Source: Torymus aiolomorphi (lineage: Eukaryota; Arthropoda; Insecta; Hymenoptera; Torymidae). From it: a stretch of DNA of 64,000 nt. Shown one piece after another: positions 23,578 to 35,057 of this stretch (within the stretch, counting starts at the first letter, position 1; every line of letters starts with the position of its first letter). Location: contig CM070874.1 in the NCBI GenBank assembly GCA_036365515.1, positions 207,694,297 to 207,758,296 on the forward strand, read 5' to 3'. The notes under the pieces are model-generated. The model ran no database searches and was not told the DNA's origin. It worked only from the letters and a program-made list of their open reading frames with translations. The translations under genes and the position numbers were made by a program.

Positions 23578-23813
23578 AAATAAGGAAATTTTCATATTTG
23601 CAACTTTTTAAATCATAAATATGACCAAAATATCAAGGATATAAGCTTTATCTCATGAAAATCCATCACCCGATTAGTTATTTACCAAAGGCAAAATATT
23701 GAAAATGCTTTACCGATGCATAAAATGGGTTTAGAAATTTTTAACTTAGCTCACATTGTCAGAGGTAATGTCTTTATGATACATTACTTGAAAATAATTC
23801 TAATTATATTTTC
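23578..23813 (-). repeat. Right arm of the fold-back element
   Basis: Inverse complement of the left arm at 19716-19957. With the Penelope insertion removed the two arms plus spacer make an element of about 0.86 kb. Confidence 0.8.
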
Positions 23814-24234
23814 ATTTTCACAATGAAAACTTTATGATATATTAAAAATCATTGTAGTGTTACAAAACTATATATAGATGCTGCTCTGCTTTGATAAAAT
23901 GGAGTACAATCTGAAAAAATCTATTTACTACAAAAAGGCAGATCCATTATTCGTGTTGCATTCAGATGAATGTATAGCAGTGAGCATCATTATACATATA
24001 TACAGGACATACACATAACCTAAAATATAATGATTTTATTTGACCAAAAATTCTGACCCGAAACTGTCGCCAGCACGCGGTGTTCTGACCAGAATTTTCA
24101 CAGGTTAGCGCAAAGCTGCAGGTATGACCCATTATTTAAAAAAAAAAATTATAAAAGCAGATAATAAGTTAAAACTCAAAATGTTTTACATGTTGATTTT
24201 CATTCTATAGAATGTTATGTGAATAGAATGTTAT
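23814..24234. other. AT-rich spacer, nothing recognised
   Basis: No coding frame or repeat supported. Confidence 0.4.
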
Positions 24235-24740
24235 GTGAAGACGGGTTGTCTTCTGCAGGAGCTCTTCGCCGAGAGCAAAAACAAATGTTAATAATGTATT
24301 AAGCAGTGGGGACGAGGAGAGCAGTATCGACCTGCCAGGAACAGAAGAGTAGACAGATGGAAAATTGGAGGTTAGGTTCACCTATACTACAGGATAAAGA
24401 CCAAATCCGAAGTGAAGTCCTTACTCGAGCATGTTGCGGGAGCGCTGACTACATTCAATTAGACCTCCGCCGTCACTTCCAGAATATCATCGCCTACATA
24501 ATGTCCTTGAGAAGTGGTAGTTGCGTTGGCTGCCATGGAGAAGAGTAGAATTGTATGAAGATGTGTTGTCTTCTGCAGGAGCTCTTCGACTACGGCAAAG
24601 TTAAATATATTAATAATGTATTAAGCAGTGGGGACGGGGAGAGTAGTATCGAACTGCCAGGAACAAATGAGTAGACCGATAAAAAGTTGGAGACTAAATT
24701 TGGCTATACTATTAAAAAGAAGTTGGAGGCTAGGTTTGGC
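24235..24740. repeat. GGAGCTCTTC repeat family, right pair
   Basis: Two units about 320 bp apart with TGTCTTCTGCAGGAGCTCTTC, TAATGTATTAAGCAGTGGGG, GGAGAG[C/T]AGTATCGA and CTGCCAGGAAC. Same family as 18686-19140, so the fold-back and Penelope block lies between two parts of one repeat field. Confidence 0.8.
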
Positions 24741-26780
24741 TGTACTATTGAAATGTCCACACACAATGCAATACATACAGAGGGATTGAGGGGGAAAAAG
24801 CGCATGTGCATTTCAAACTAAGACCTCCTCACCCTTGCTCAAAGTTTACCAGAATGTCCAGACACAATGCAATACATACAGAGGGATTGTGTATGCAATT
24901 TCAGATCTCCTCAATCACACGGTATGGAGGAAATATCTTTTTTTCTTGAAAATTTCTTGAAAAACACAGAAAATGCTGTATCTCCACACTGGCTGATTAT
25001 TTAGATCTGAAACTTGATATATAATCCCTCAGCATGTATAACAAGTGAGCTGTAAAGTTTAAGATATTTGTTGAGAATGGAAAGGGATCTTTGGAATGAA
25101 AAGTAGAAAAAGCACATGTGCATTTCCAACTAAGACCTCCTCACCATTGCTCAAAGTTTACCAGAATGTCCAGACACAATGCAATACATACACAGGGATT
25201 ACGTATGCAATTTCAGATCTCCTCAATCAGACGGTATTGAGGAAATAACTTACAGAAAATGCTGTATCTCCACAATGGCTGATTATTTAGATCTGAAACT
25301 TGATATATAATCCCTCAGCATGTATAACATAGTGTGTGTAAAGTTTAAGATATTTGTTGAGAATGGAAAGGGATCTTTGGAACGAAAAGTCGAAATGCCG
25401 CATGTGCATTTTCGACTAAAACCTCCTCGCCCTTTCTCAAAACTTTACCAGAATGTTCACACCCAATGCAATGCATGCTGAGGCATTGTAAATTGAGTTT
25501 CAGATCTACTAAATCAGCCAGTTTGGAGGAAATTACTTTTCTTTCTTGAAAATTTCCTGACAAAGCACAAAAATTGCAATATCTCCAGACTTGCTAATTA
25601 TGTAGGTCTGAAACTTCATAAACTATCCCTTAGCATGTATTTCATTATGTATGGAAAGTTTAAGATACTAGTAGGAAATAGAAAGGGATCTTTGGAACGA
25701 AAAGTCGAAATGTCGCATGTGCATTTTCGACTAAAACCTCCTCACCCTTTCTCAAAGTTTACCAGAATGTCCACACACAATGCAATGCATGCTGAGGTAT
25801 TGTATATTGAGTTTCAGATCTACTAAGTCAGCCATTACGGAGGAAATTACTTTTCTTTCTTAAAAATTTCCTGAAAAAGCACAAAAATTGCATTATCACC
25901 AGACTTGCTAATTATGTAGATCTCAAACTTGATATACTGTCCCTGAGCATGTTTTCCTTTATGTATGGAGAGTTTATGATACTTGGAGGTAATGGAAAGG
26001 GATCTTTGGAACGAAAAGTCGAAATGCCGCATGTGCATTTTCGAATAAAACCTCCTCACCCTTTCTCAAAGTTTACCAGAATGTTCACACACAATGCAAT
26101 CCATGCTGAGGCATTGTATATTGAGTTTCAGATCTACTAAATCAGCCAGTTTGGAGGAAATTACTTTTCTTTCTTAAAAATTTCCTGAAAAAGCACAAAA
26201 ATTGCAATACCTCCAGATTTGCTAATTATGTAGGTCTGAAACTTCATAAACTGTCCCTTAGCATGTATTCCATTATGTATGGAAAGTTTAAGATACTAGT
26301 AGGGAATGGAAATGGATCTTTGGAACGAAAAGTTGAAATGTCGCATGTGCATTTTCGAATAAAACCTCTTCACCCTTTCTCAAAGTTTAGCAGAATGTTC
26401 AGACACAATGCAATACATACAGATGGATTGTGTATGCAATTTCTGATCTCCTCAATCAGAGAGTATGGAGGAAATAACTTTTTTTTTTATAATTTCTTGA
26501 AAAACACAGAAAATGCTGTACCTCCACACTGGCTGATTATTTAGATCTGAAATTAGATATATAATATCTCAGCACGTATAACATAGTGTGTGTAAAGTTT
26601 AAGATATTTGTTGAGAATGGAAAGGGTTCTTTGGAATGAAAAGTCGAAAAAGCGCATGTGCCTTTCCAACTAAGACCTCCTCACCCTCGCTCAAAGTTTA
26701 CCAGAATGTCCAGACACAATGCAATACATACAAAGGGATTGTGTATGCAATTTCTGATCTCCTCAATGAGACAGTATTAC
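24741..26780. repeat. Tandem repeat of about 310 bp, seven copies
   Basis: The box CTCCTCACCCTT[T/G]CTCAAAG recurs near 24826, 25137, 25428, 25737, 26055, 26367 and 26678 (spacing 291-318 bp). Each is preceded by GGATCTTTGGAACGAAAAGT and CATGTGCATTT and followed by GACACAATGCAATACATAC. Two subtypes are visible: copies with CGAAATGCCGCATG (three central copies) and copies with GAAAAAGCGCATG at the edges. Short ORFs here are not genes. Confidence 0.93.
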
Positions 26781-27655
26781 ACTTAACTAAAGTGGGAGCT
26801 GTTCCTGGCTCGAAAAACATCAGCAGCGCAGCAGCTGAGATCTGGAGAGCAGCAGTGACCTGAAGAATAAAGATGCACAACTTCTAGATAGAATATAAGA
26901 AAACAGCAGAGACAGAGAAACTATAATAGTCGCACTGATCTCACCTGTAAACGCAGAGAACAACATAACCTCTAAGAGTGGCAGCCGTCGTATGCTAACA
27001 GCGCAGGAGAGAAGTCCAACATCGCCGCCGACAATCTCTTGGACATCAGCAGAAGGTCCTTTTGAACAGCAGAGCAGCAAACTCAACACCGAAGAAATCG
27101 TTTCCTGTCGTCGTACGTAAGCCTGGAAGCGCGTGCGCACTAGAGCTTTGGTCGATGCGGGCCATGCGGCGTGCCGGTGCCGAAAGATGCTGCGAGCACA
27201 TGTTTGGAAAGAACAAGCCGGAGCAAGGGAGTGAGCATGCTGCACGATGACTAACGAGCTGCAGCGCATGCGCTTGGACATACACGCACACGGCACACTA
27301 AAAAAACAATGAAGAGGGTGCAGCGATGTCGATCTCGCCAGCACTAAATACTGCACTTATTTACACTACACTAGTCTGACTAGTCACGAGTCACTAGGTC
27401 ACTAGGTCACAACATAACGGACGCGACACGGTGGCCGACGAGAATAGCGACGGCGGCGGCCCGGCCGCCCGGCAGTTCCGCGGCTGCGGAGTCATTGCGC
27501 CATCTTTAGTCATTTATGAGAACTATACAACGTAAACAAATATAATCCTTCAAAAGAGGTGGGTACGACTTACTTTGCACCATGCACAACCATTTTACGT
27601 TAGTGGTGAGTAGTTTTGCTAACCTCACAACTCATTGTCGAAAGTTTATTTATGG
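26781..27655. other. GC-richer unique stretch, no gene supported
   Basis: Contains many CpG and a GGCGGCGGCCCGGCCGCC core near 27450, with direct GTCACTAG repeats at about 27385-27410. ORFs on both strands are low-complexity with poor protein character. It could be a promoter-like or LTR-like fragment. A part near 26965-27060 resembles 14765-14860. Confidence 0.35.
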
Positions 27656-27675
27656 AAAAAAATAAAATAATACTT

Positions 27676-27920
27676 TTTATCGATTTTCGAAAAACGAAGT
27701 CTGTCAGGCGCTCGCAAAGGGTACAGGGAGTATATGTGTAAAATTTCAGGCAGATCCGATGTATATTCGAGTTTATATCCACTTTTTAGATAAAAAATTT
27801 CACTAGAAAGTGGATAACTCGATGACAATTATCATTTCAATTCTGAAACGTTGGCATAATCATCTTCAAACAATTCCAGAGCGCCTGACAGAGCATTTTT
27901 GTCCGAAAAATTATTAATAA
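27676..27920. repeat. Inverted repeat related to the adjacent TTAA element
   Basis: CTGTCAGGCGCTC at 27701-27713 and its exact inverse complement at 27881-27893, with weaker matching flanks (TTTTCG..AAAA). The same TCTGTCA[A/G]GCGCTC box occurs twice in the element at 28021-28379. Confidence 0.6.
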
Positions 27921-27980
27921 CTTAATTATTACTCAATATGTAGTATGTTACCGACATATCGGTAACGCAGGGATTTACAC

Positions 27981-27993
27981 TTGAGTATCACAT
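27981..27993 (-). repeat. Right inverted terminus of the 16.8-kb insertion
   Basis: TTGAGTATCACAT at the point where satellite sequence resumes. It is the inverse complement of the left terminus. Confidence 0.7.
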
Positions 27994-28020
27994 GGCAGTA
28001 TGGCTCAAAGTATGGCTTAA

Positions 28021-28379
28021 GGGGATGTGCAACCCTAATTTCAATATTTTTTTAAATCAACATTCAAACATTTATTTGGAAAAAGACGGCTGTCAAGCGC
28101 TCCGTACACGCAAACACTATATGCAGATTTTTTTCTGGATAATCTATTGATATTTGCGTGAGTTATGCTCGTTTGAAAAGTAGGTCAATTGTAGATTCCT
28201 ACTTACCGACAGTACGGGTTTTATTTAATTAAATAAATTCTCATCATTTTTTTGGAAAAAGACGTCTGTCAAGCGCTCCGTACACGCAAATACTATATGC
28301 AGATTTTTTTCTGGATAATTCTATTGATATTTGAGTGAGTTATGCTCGTTTAAAAAATAACGTCGGTACTCACACCCCC
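28021..28379. mobile_element. 359-bp non-autonomous element with TTAA target duplication
   Basis: Lies inside a satellite 12-bp run. TTAA stands on both sides (28017-28020 and 28380-28383). Ends are GGGGATGTG and CACACCCCC, an imperfect inverted repeat. TTAA duplications and short G-rich ends fit the piggyBac group, by analogy only. Inside are two direct copies of a roughly 120-bp unit (near 28075 and 28250) with GACG[G/T]CTGTCAAGCGCTCC, ACTATATGCAGATTTTTTTC and GAGTTATGCTCGTTT. No coding capacity. Confidence 0.72.
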
Positions 28380-28383
28380 TTAA

Positions 28384-31300
28384 AGTATAGATGAAAGTAT
28401 GGCTGAAGGTATGGCTTAAAGTTATCATTTAGATTCCGTAAGGAGATGGCAGTATTCAAATTATTTCCACAACCTTGACTGAAATTCAATTACATTTTGT
28501 AACAAGTTTCTCTTGAGTAGAACGTATTTATCATTATTTTCCGAAACTTTACCGAAACTCAATATTAACCTTGTATGGTGTTTTACGTAAATTAATCTTA
28601 AGATTTCAATTCGGTTTTCCAAACTTTAAAAGAGATCAACTGTGCCAAAGTTAATATAAACATAAGAAGTATTTCCTAAGACGAGCGTAAGATTCCTATT
28701 TTTACAGGAAAATTGCCGGAAACTAATCTGAAGTGCATATTAAGTTTCCTATCGATGGGTGTGACAATCTTTTTCTAAAGAATGGCTGAAAGTATAGCTT
28801 AATGTATGGCTGAAACTACGGCTTGAAGGATGGATGAAAGGATGTCTTAAAGTATGTCCGTGAGGAGATCGTAGGATCCGAATTATTTCCACAACCTTGA
28901 CTGAAATTCACCTAAATGTTGTATTTAGTTTCTCGTGAGAAGAACGTATTTATGATTATTTTCTCAAACATTACCGAAATTTAACATTAACCTTGTATGA
29001 TGTTTTACGTAAATTAATCTTAAGATTTCAATTCGGTTTTACAATCTTTAAAAGGGATGAGCTGTGGCAAAATGAATATACACATATGAAGTATTTTATA
29101 AGGTGAGTGCAAGATTCGTATTTTAACACGAATATAGGCGGAAACTAACCTGAAGTTCATATTAAGTTTTCGGTCGATGGTTGTGACAAGCTTTTTCTAA
29201 AGTATGGCTAAAAGTACGGTTTAAAGTATGGCTTAAAGAATGGCTGAAAGTATGGCTGAAAGTACCGCTTAAAGAATGGCTCAAAGTATGGCTGAAAGTT
29301 AACGTCTAGATTCCATAAGGAGATCGAAGTATTCCAATTATTTCCCCAACCTTGACTGAAATTCACCTAAATTTTGTATTACGTTTCTCATGGGTAGAAC
29401 GTATTTGATAGTTCTTTTCCCAAACGTTACCGAAACTTAACATTAACCATGTATGATGTTTTACGTAATTTAATCGTAAGATTTCAATTCGGTTTGCAAA
29501 CTTTAAAAGAGATGAACTGAGCCAAAGTTAATATAAACATATGGAGTACTTCCTAATGCGAGTGTAAGATTCCTATTTTTACACGTACATTGACGCAAAC
29601 TAATCTGAAGTTCATATTAAGCTTTCTGGCGATGGTTGTGACAAGCTTTTTCTAAAGTATGGCTGAAATTATGGCTTAAAGTGTGGCTTAAAGTATGTCT
29701 TGAAGTATGGATGAAAGTATGGCTTAAAGTATGGTTTAAAGTACGGCTTAATGTATGGCTGTAAGTATGGCTTAAATTATGGCTTAAAGTATTGCTGTAA
29801 GTTAACGTTTAGGTTCCGTAAGGAGATCGTAGGATTCGAATTATTTTTACAACCTTGACTGAAATCCTAAATTTTTGTCTCAAGTTTCCCGTGAGTAGAA
29901 CGTATTTATCATTATTTTCCCAAACTTTACCGTAACATAACATTAACCTTGTATGATGTTATACGTAATTTAATCGTAAGATTTCAATTCGGTTTTCCAA
30001 ACTTTAAAAGAGATGAACTGAGCCAAATTTAATATAAACATATGAAGTATTTCCTAAGGCGAGTGTAAGATTCCCATTTTTACACGTACATTGACGCAAA
30101 CTAATCTGAAGTTCATATTAACTTTCCTGTCGATGGTTGTCACAAGCTTTTTCTAAAGTACGGCTGAAAGTATGGCTTAAAGTATGGCTGAAATTATGGC
30201 TTGAAATATGGCTCAAAGTATGTCTTAAAGTATGGCTGGATGTATGGCTTAAAGTATTGCTGAAAGTATGGCTGAATGTATGGCTTAAAGTATGGCTTAC
30301 AGTATGGATGGAAGTATGGCTTAAAGTATGGCTGAAAGTTGTCGTTTAGATTCCATAAGGAGATCGAAGTATTCCAATTATTTCCACAACCTTGACTGTA
30401 ATTCACCTAAATTTTGTATTACGTTTCTCATGGGTAGAACGTATTTATCATTATTTTCCCAAAGTTTACCGAAACTTAACATTAACCGTGTATGATGTTT
30501 TACGTAATTTAATGGTAAGATTTCCATTCGGTTTTTCAAACTTTAAAAGAGATGAACTGAGCCGAAGTTAATTTAAACATATGAAGTATTTCCTAAGGCG
30601 AGTGTAAGATTCCTATTTTTACACGAACATTGACAGAAACTAATCTATAGTTCATATTAAGTTTTCCGTCGATGGTTGTGTCAAGCTTTTTCTAAAGTAT
30701 GGCTGAAAGTATGGCTTGAAGTATGGATGAAAGAATGTTTTAAAGTATGGCTTAAAGTATGCCTTAAAGTATGGCTGAAAGTACGGCTTAAAGAATGGCT
30801 GAAAGTATGGCTGAAAGTATGGCATAAAGTATGGCTCAAAGTATGGCTGAAAGTTAACGTTTAGATTCCGTGAGGGGATCGTTGGATTCGAATTATCTCT
30901 ACAACCTTGACTGAAATTCACATAAATTTTTTGTATTAAGTTCCCGTGAGTAGAACGTATTTGATAGTTCTTATCCCAAACTTTACCGAAACTTAACATT
31001 AATCTTGTATGATGTTTTACGTATTTCAATCGTAAGATTTCAATTCGGTTTGCAAACTTTAAAAGAGATGAACTGAGCCAAATTTAATATAAACATATGA
31101 AGTATTTCCTAAGGCGAGTGTAAGATTCCTATTTTTACACGTACATTGACGCAAACTAATCTGAAGTTCATATTAACTTTCCTGTCGATGGTTGTGACAA
31201 GCTTTTTCTAAAGTTCGGCTGAAAGTATGGCTTAAAGTTTGGCTGAAATTATGGCTTGAAATATGGCTCAAAGTATGTCTCAACGTATTGCTGGATGTAT

Positions 31301-33442
31301 GGCTTAAAGTATAGCTGAAAGTATGGCTGAATGTATGGCTTAAAGTATGGCTTTCAGTATGGATGGAAGTATGGCTTAAAGTATGGCTGAAAGTTGTTGT
31401 TTATATTCCATAAGGAGATCGAAGTATTCGAATTATTTCCATAACCTTGACTGTAATTCACCTAAATTTTGTATTACGATTCTCATGGGTAGAACATATT
31501 TATCATTATTTTCCCAAAGTTTACCGAAACTTAACATTAACCGTGTATGATGTTTTACGTAATTTAATGGTAAGATTTCCATTCGGTTTTCCAAACTTTA
31601 AAAGAGATGAACTGAGCCGAAGTTAATTTAAACATATGAAGTATTTCCTAAGGCGAGTGTAAGATTCCTATTTTTACACGAACATTGACAGAAACTAATC
31701 TATAGTTCATATTAAGTTTTCCGTCGATGGTTGTGACAAGCTTTTTCTAAAGTATGGCTGAAAGTATGGCTTGAAGTATGGATGAAAGAATGTTTTAAAG
31801 TATGGCTTAAAGTATGCCTTAAAGTATGGCTGAAAGTACGGCTTAAAGAATGGCTGAAAGTATGGCTGAAAGTATGGCTTAAAGTATGGCTCAAAGTATG
31901 GCTGAAAGTTAACGTTTAGATTCCGTGAGGGGATCGTTGGATTCGAATTATCTCTACAACCTTGACTGAAATTCACATAAATTTTTTGTATTAAGTTTCC
32001 CGTGAGTAGAACGTATTTGATAGTTCTTATCCCAAACTTTACCGAAACTTAACATTGATCTTGTATGATGTTTTACGTATTTCAATCGTAAGATTTCAAT
32101 TCGGTTTGCAAACTTTAAAAGAGATGAACTGAGCCAAAGTTAATATAAACATATGAAGTATTTCCTAAGGCGAGTGTAAGATTCCTATTTTTACACGAAG
32201 ATTGACGGAAACAAATCTGATGTTCATGTTAAGTTTTCTGTCGATGGTTGTGACAAGCTTTTTCTAAGGTATGGCTGAAGGAATGGCTTAATGTATGGCT
32301 TAAAGTATAGCTGAAAGTACGGCTTAAAGTATAGCTGAAAGAATGGCTGAAAGTATGGTTTAAAGTTATCCTTTAGATTCCGTAAGGAGATCGTGGTATT
32401 CGAATTATTTCCACAACCTTGACGGAAATTCACTTACATTTTGTACTAAATTTCTCTTGAGTAGAACGCATTCATCATTATTTTCCCAAACTTTACCGAA
32501 ACTTAACATTAACCTTGTATGATGTTTTACGTAATTTAATGGTAAGATTTCAATTCGGTTTTCCAAACTTTAAAAGAGATGAACTGTGCAATTGTTAATA
32601 TAAACATATGAAGTATTTCCTAAGGCGAGTCTAAGATTCCTATTTTTACATAAACATTGACGGAAACAAATCTGATGTTCATATTAAGTTTTCTATCGAT
32701 GGTTGTCGCAAGCTTTTTCTAAAGTATGGCTGAAGGGACGGCTTAAAGTATGGCTGAAAATATGGCTGAATGTATGGCTTGAAGTATGGATGAAAGTATG
32801 GTTGAAAGTTTGGCACAAAGTTATCGTTTAGATTCCGTGAGGAGATCGTAGGATCCGAATTATTTCCACAGCCTTGACTGAAATTCACCTAAATTTTGTA
32901 ATTAGTTTCTCGTGAGAAGATTGTATTTATCATTATTTTCTCCAACTTTACCGAAATTTAACATTAAACTTTTATGATGTTTTACGTAAATTAATCTTAA
33001 GATTTCAATTCGGTTTTACAAACTTTAAAAGTGATGAACTTTGGCATAATGAATACACACATATAAAGTATTTTATGAGGTGAGTGTATGATTCGTATTT
33101 ATACGCCAAAATGGGCTGAAACTAATCTGAAGTTCATATTAAGTTCTCCGTCGATGGTTGTGACAAGCTTTTTCTAAAATATGACTGAAAGTCTGGCTTA
33201 AAGTATGGCTCAAAGTATGGCTTGAAGTATGGAGGAAAGTATGGTTTAATGTATGGCTTAAAGTATGGCTGAAAGTATAGCTTAAAGTATGGCAGAAAGT
33301 ATGGCTTAAAGTATGGCTGAAAATATGGCTTAAAGTATGGCTAAAAGTATGGCTTACAGTATGGATTAAAGTATGGTTTAAAGTATGGCTTAAAGTATGG
33401 CTGAAAGTATTGCTTAAAGTTTGGCTGAAAATTAACGTTTAG
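28384..33442. repeat. PYF satellite, block 2 (about 10 monomers)
   Basis: Same satellite as block 1. Anchors TCGATGGTTGTG or variants lie near 28754, 29175, 29631, 30131, 30671, 31187, 31727, 32243, 32699 and 33151. A short piece at 27997-28020 belongs to the same array, cut off by the TTAA element. Minus-strand reading frames of the PYF type occur in most monomers but with variable length and ends. Confidence 0.94.
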
Positions 33443-33523
33443 TAATTTAAATGTTGTGAGGATCCTCGTGAGGGCCAATTCCCAGAAATAAATTTGAAAA
33501 CAATCTTGAATACTAGATTGCAA

Positions 33524-33556
33524 CGTTTCGTCAGGAAGTTCCCTGACCTCTTCAGG
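33524..33556 (-). ncRNA. Hammerhead-like hairpin in the Penelope terminus
   Basis: Same hairpin as in the other termini, minus strand, stem fully paired. Confidence 0.4.
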
Positions 33557-33753
33557 CTTTATTGAAAATATATAGAGTTAAAACACATACAAAAATAAAA
33601 ATAAAAAACTAGTCAAATAAATTAAAACACTATCTATGCAAAAACCTTTACCTATAAATCGCTACGTCGATACTGGTAAGATACCAGTAGAGTCGAAATG
33701 ATATGCAGAACATAATGCACGCTTCGCTGGGGTTTATATATAATCACGCTTGT

Positions 33754-34407
33754 TTACCTTTTTAAATGTAACGTTCTTAACAGCTTTTTGTATATATTAT
33801 TCAAATTTTGTGTATCTTTTATTCTATTGATAGTGTTATGATTTAAATTAATACGTAACATTTCGGAAATAATTCGTTTCGTGTAATTGTTTTCCCTATC
33901 TAAAATTTGGATGTTTTTCCAGTCAACGATGTGTTTCATAGTTCTTTGGTGTGTTGCTATCACTGATTTGTTATTCTTATCTCTTTCATGCTCTTTAATC
34001 CTATTTTTTAACATTCGCTTAGTTTCGCCAATATAAGTCGATGTACAAGACATACAATTTATCTTATAGACTACGCCACATGTTTCTGATTTTTCTATTT
34101 TATCCTTTCCTAATTTAATTATATTGTTCAATTTTTTGTTGATCAAAGGTACTGTGCGGATGTTATATTTGTTTAAAATATACGAACATTTTTTATAAAA
34201 GGTATTATTATATGGAATGGAGATTGTAGTTAGTGAACGGTTCTCATTATTAGTCTTTTTATTGTGATATTTGAGTTTTCGAAGTCTATTTCGTATGTGT
34301 ATGTTTATAAATTCGGAAGGATAATCGTTACATAAGAGAAGTTCTGTAATTTTGTGTATATTCGCGTCATGAAAACAAGTATCGGATAAAAGAATTGCTC
34401 TATCCAC
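33754..34407 (-). pseudogene. Penelope linker and GIY-YIG fragment (inverted)
   Basis: 217 codons from an internal Met: linker followed by the GIY-YIG endonuclease (GVVYKI, CxxC, STYIGETKR, EHERD). The reverse transcriptase is missing because the fragment is truncated at the inverted junction near 34447. The C-terminus is intact and shares its stop context with the other copies. Confidence 0.85.
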
Positions 34408-34452
34408 CAGGTTCGCAACGATGTTTATTTTTTGTTGTATGGTGTGGTTATA

Positions 34453-34740
34453 TTGACTTATATTGGCGAAACTAAGCGAATGTTAAAAAATAGGATTAAA
34501 GAGCATGAAAGAGATAAGAATAACAAATCAGTGATAGCAACACACCAAAGAACTATGAAACACATCGTTGACTGGAAAAACATCCAAATTTTAGATAGGG
34601 AAAACAATTACACGAAACGAATTATTTCCGAAATGTTACATATTAATTTAAATCATAACACTATCAATAGAATAGAAGATACACAAAATTTGAATAATAT
34701 ATACAAAAAGCTGTTAAGAACGTTACATTTAAAAAGGTAA
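34453..34740 (+). pseudogene. Penelope GIY-YIG C-terminal fragment
   Basis: Begins inside the endonuclease at TYIGETKR and runs to the normal stop. It is the end of a 5'-truncated copy directly upstream of the near-full copy. The apparent start codon at 34432 comes from the inverted neighbour and is a junction artefact. Its terminal region acts in position as the 5' pLTR of the next copy. Confidence 0.85.
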
Positions 34741-34937
34741 ACAAGCGTGATTATATATAAACCCCAGCGAAGCGTGCATTATGTTCTGCATACCATTTCG
34801 ACTCTACTGGTATCTTACCAGTATCGACGTAGCGATTTATAGGTAAAGGTTTTTGCATAGATAGTGTTTTAATTTATTTGACTAGTTTTTTATTTTTATT
34901 TTTGTATGTGTTTTAACTCTATATATTTTCAATAAAG

Positions 34938-34970
34938 CCTGAAGAGGTCAGGGAACTTCCTGACGAAACG
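34938..34970 (+). ncRNA. Hammerhead-like hairpin (5' pLTR position)
   Basis: CTGAAGA, G, GTCAGG-GAACTT-CCTGAC, GAAACG, directly after AATAAA at 34931-34936. In this position it stands about 90 bp before the ORF start, as known hammerhead motifs of Penelope pLTRs do. Stem II is fully paired. One extra base in the core leaves activity open. Confidence 0.45.
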
Positions 34971-35057
34971 TTGCAATCTAGTATTCAAGATTGTTTTCAA
35001 ATTTATTTCTGGGAATTGGCCCTCACGAGGATCCTCACAACATTTAAATTATTAAAC

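Larger units (their letters stand above)
11236..27996. mobile_element. 16.8-kb insertion in the satellite with matching inverted ends
   Basis: Satellite sequence stops at the left edge and resumes at the right edge. The two edges carry GC[T/C]ATGTGATACTCAA in inverted orientation: 13 bases match perfectly (11239-11251 and 27981-27993), with one mismatch over 16. The flanks may share a 2-bp AG duplication. I see no transposase gene inside. The interior is a mosaic of arrays, a solo LTR, a fold-back repeat and a Penelope-like element. The ends could belong to one large non-autonomous DNA transposon enlarged by later insertions, or to two related ends left by a rearrangement. No superfamily is assigned. 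Confidence 0.5.

Noticed and set aside
26820..27356. 178-codon minus-strand ORF in the GC-richer stretch
   Set aside because: Composition is Ser/Leu/Cys-rich without domain or motif, and GC-rich DNA gives long chance frames.
34432..34452. Start codon and first residues of the plus-strand Penelope fragment as a real N-terminus
   Set aside because: These bases belong to the inverted neighbour. The true fragment starts within the endonuclease at about 34453.
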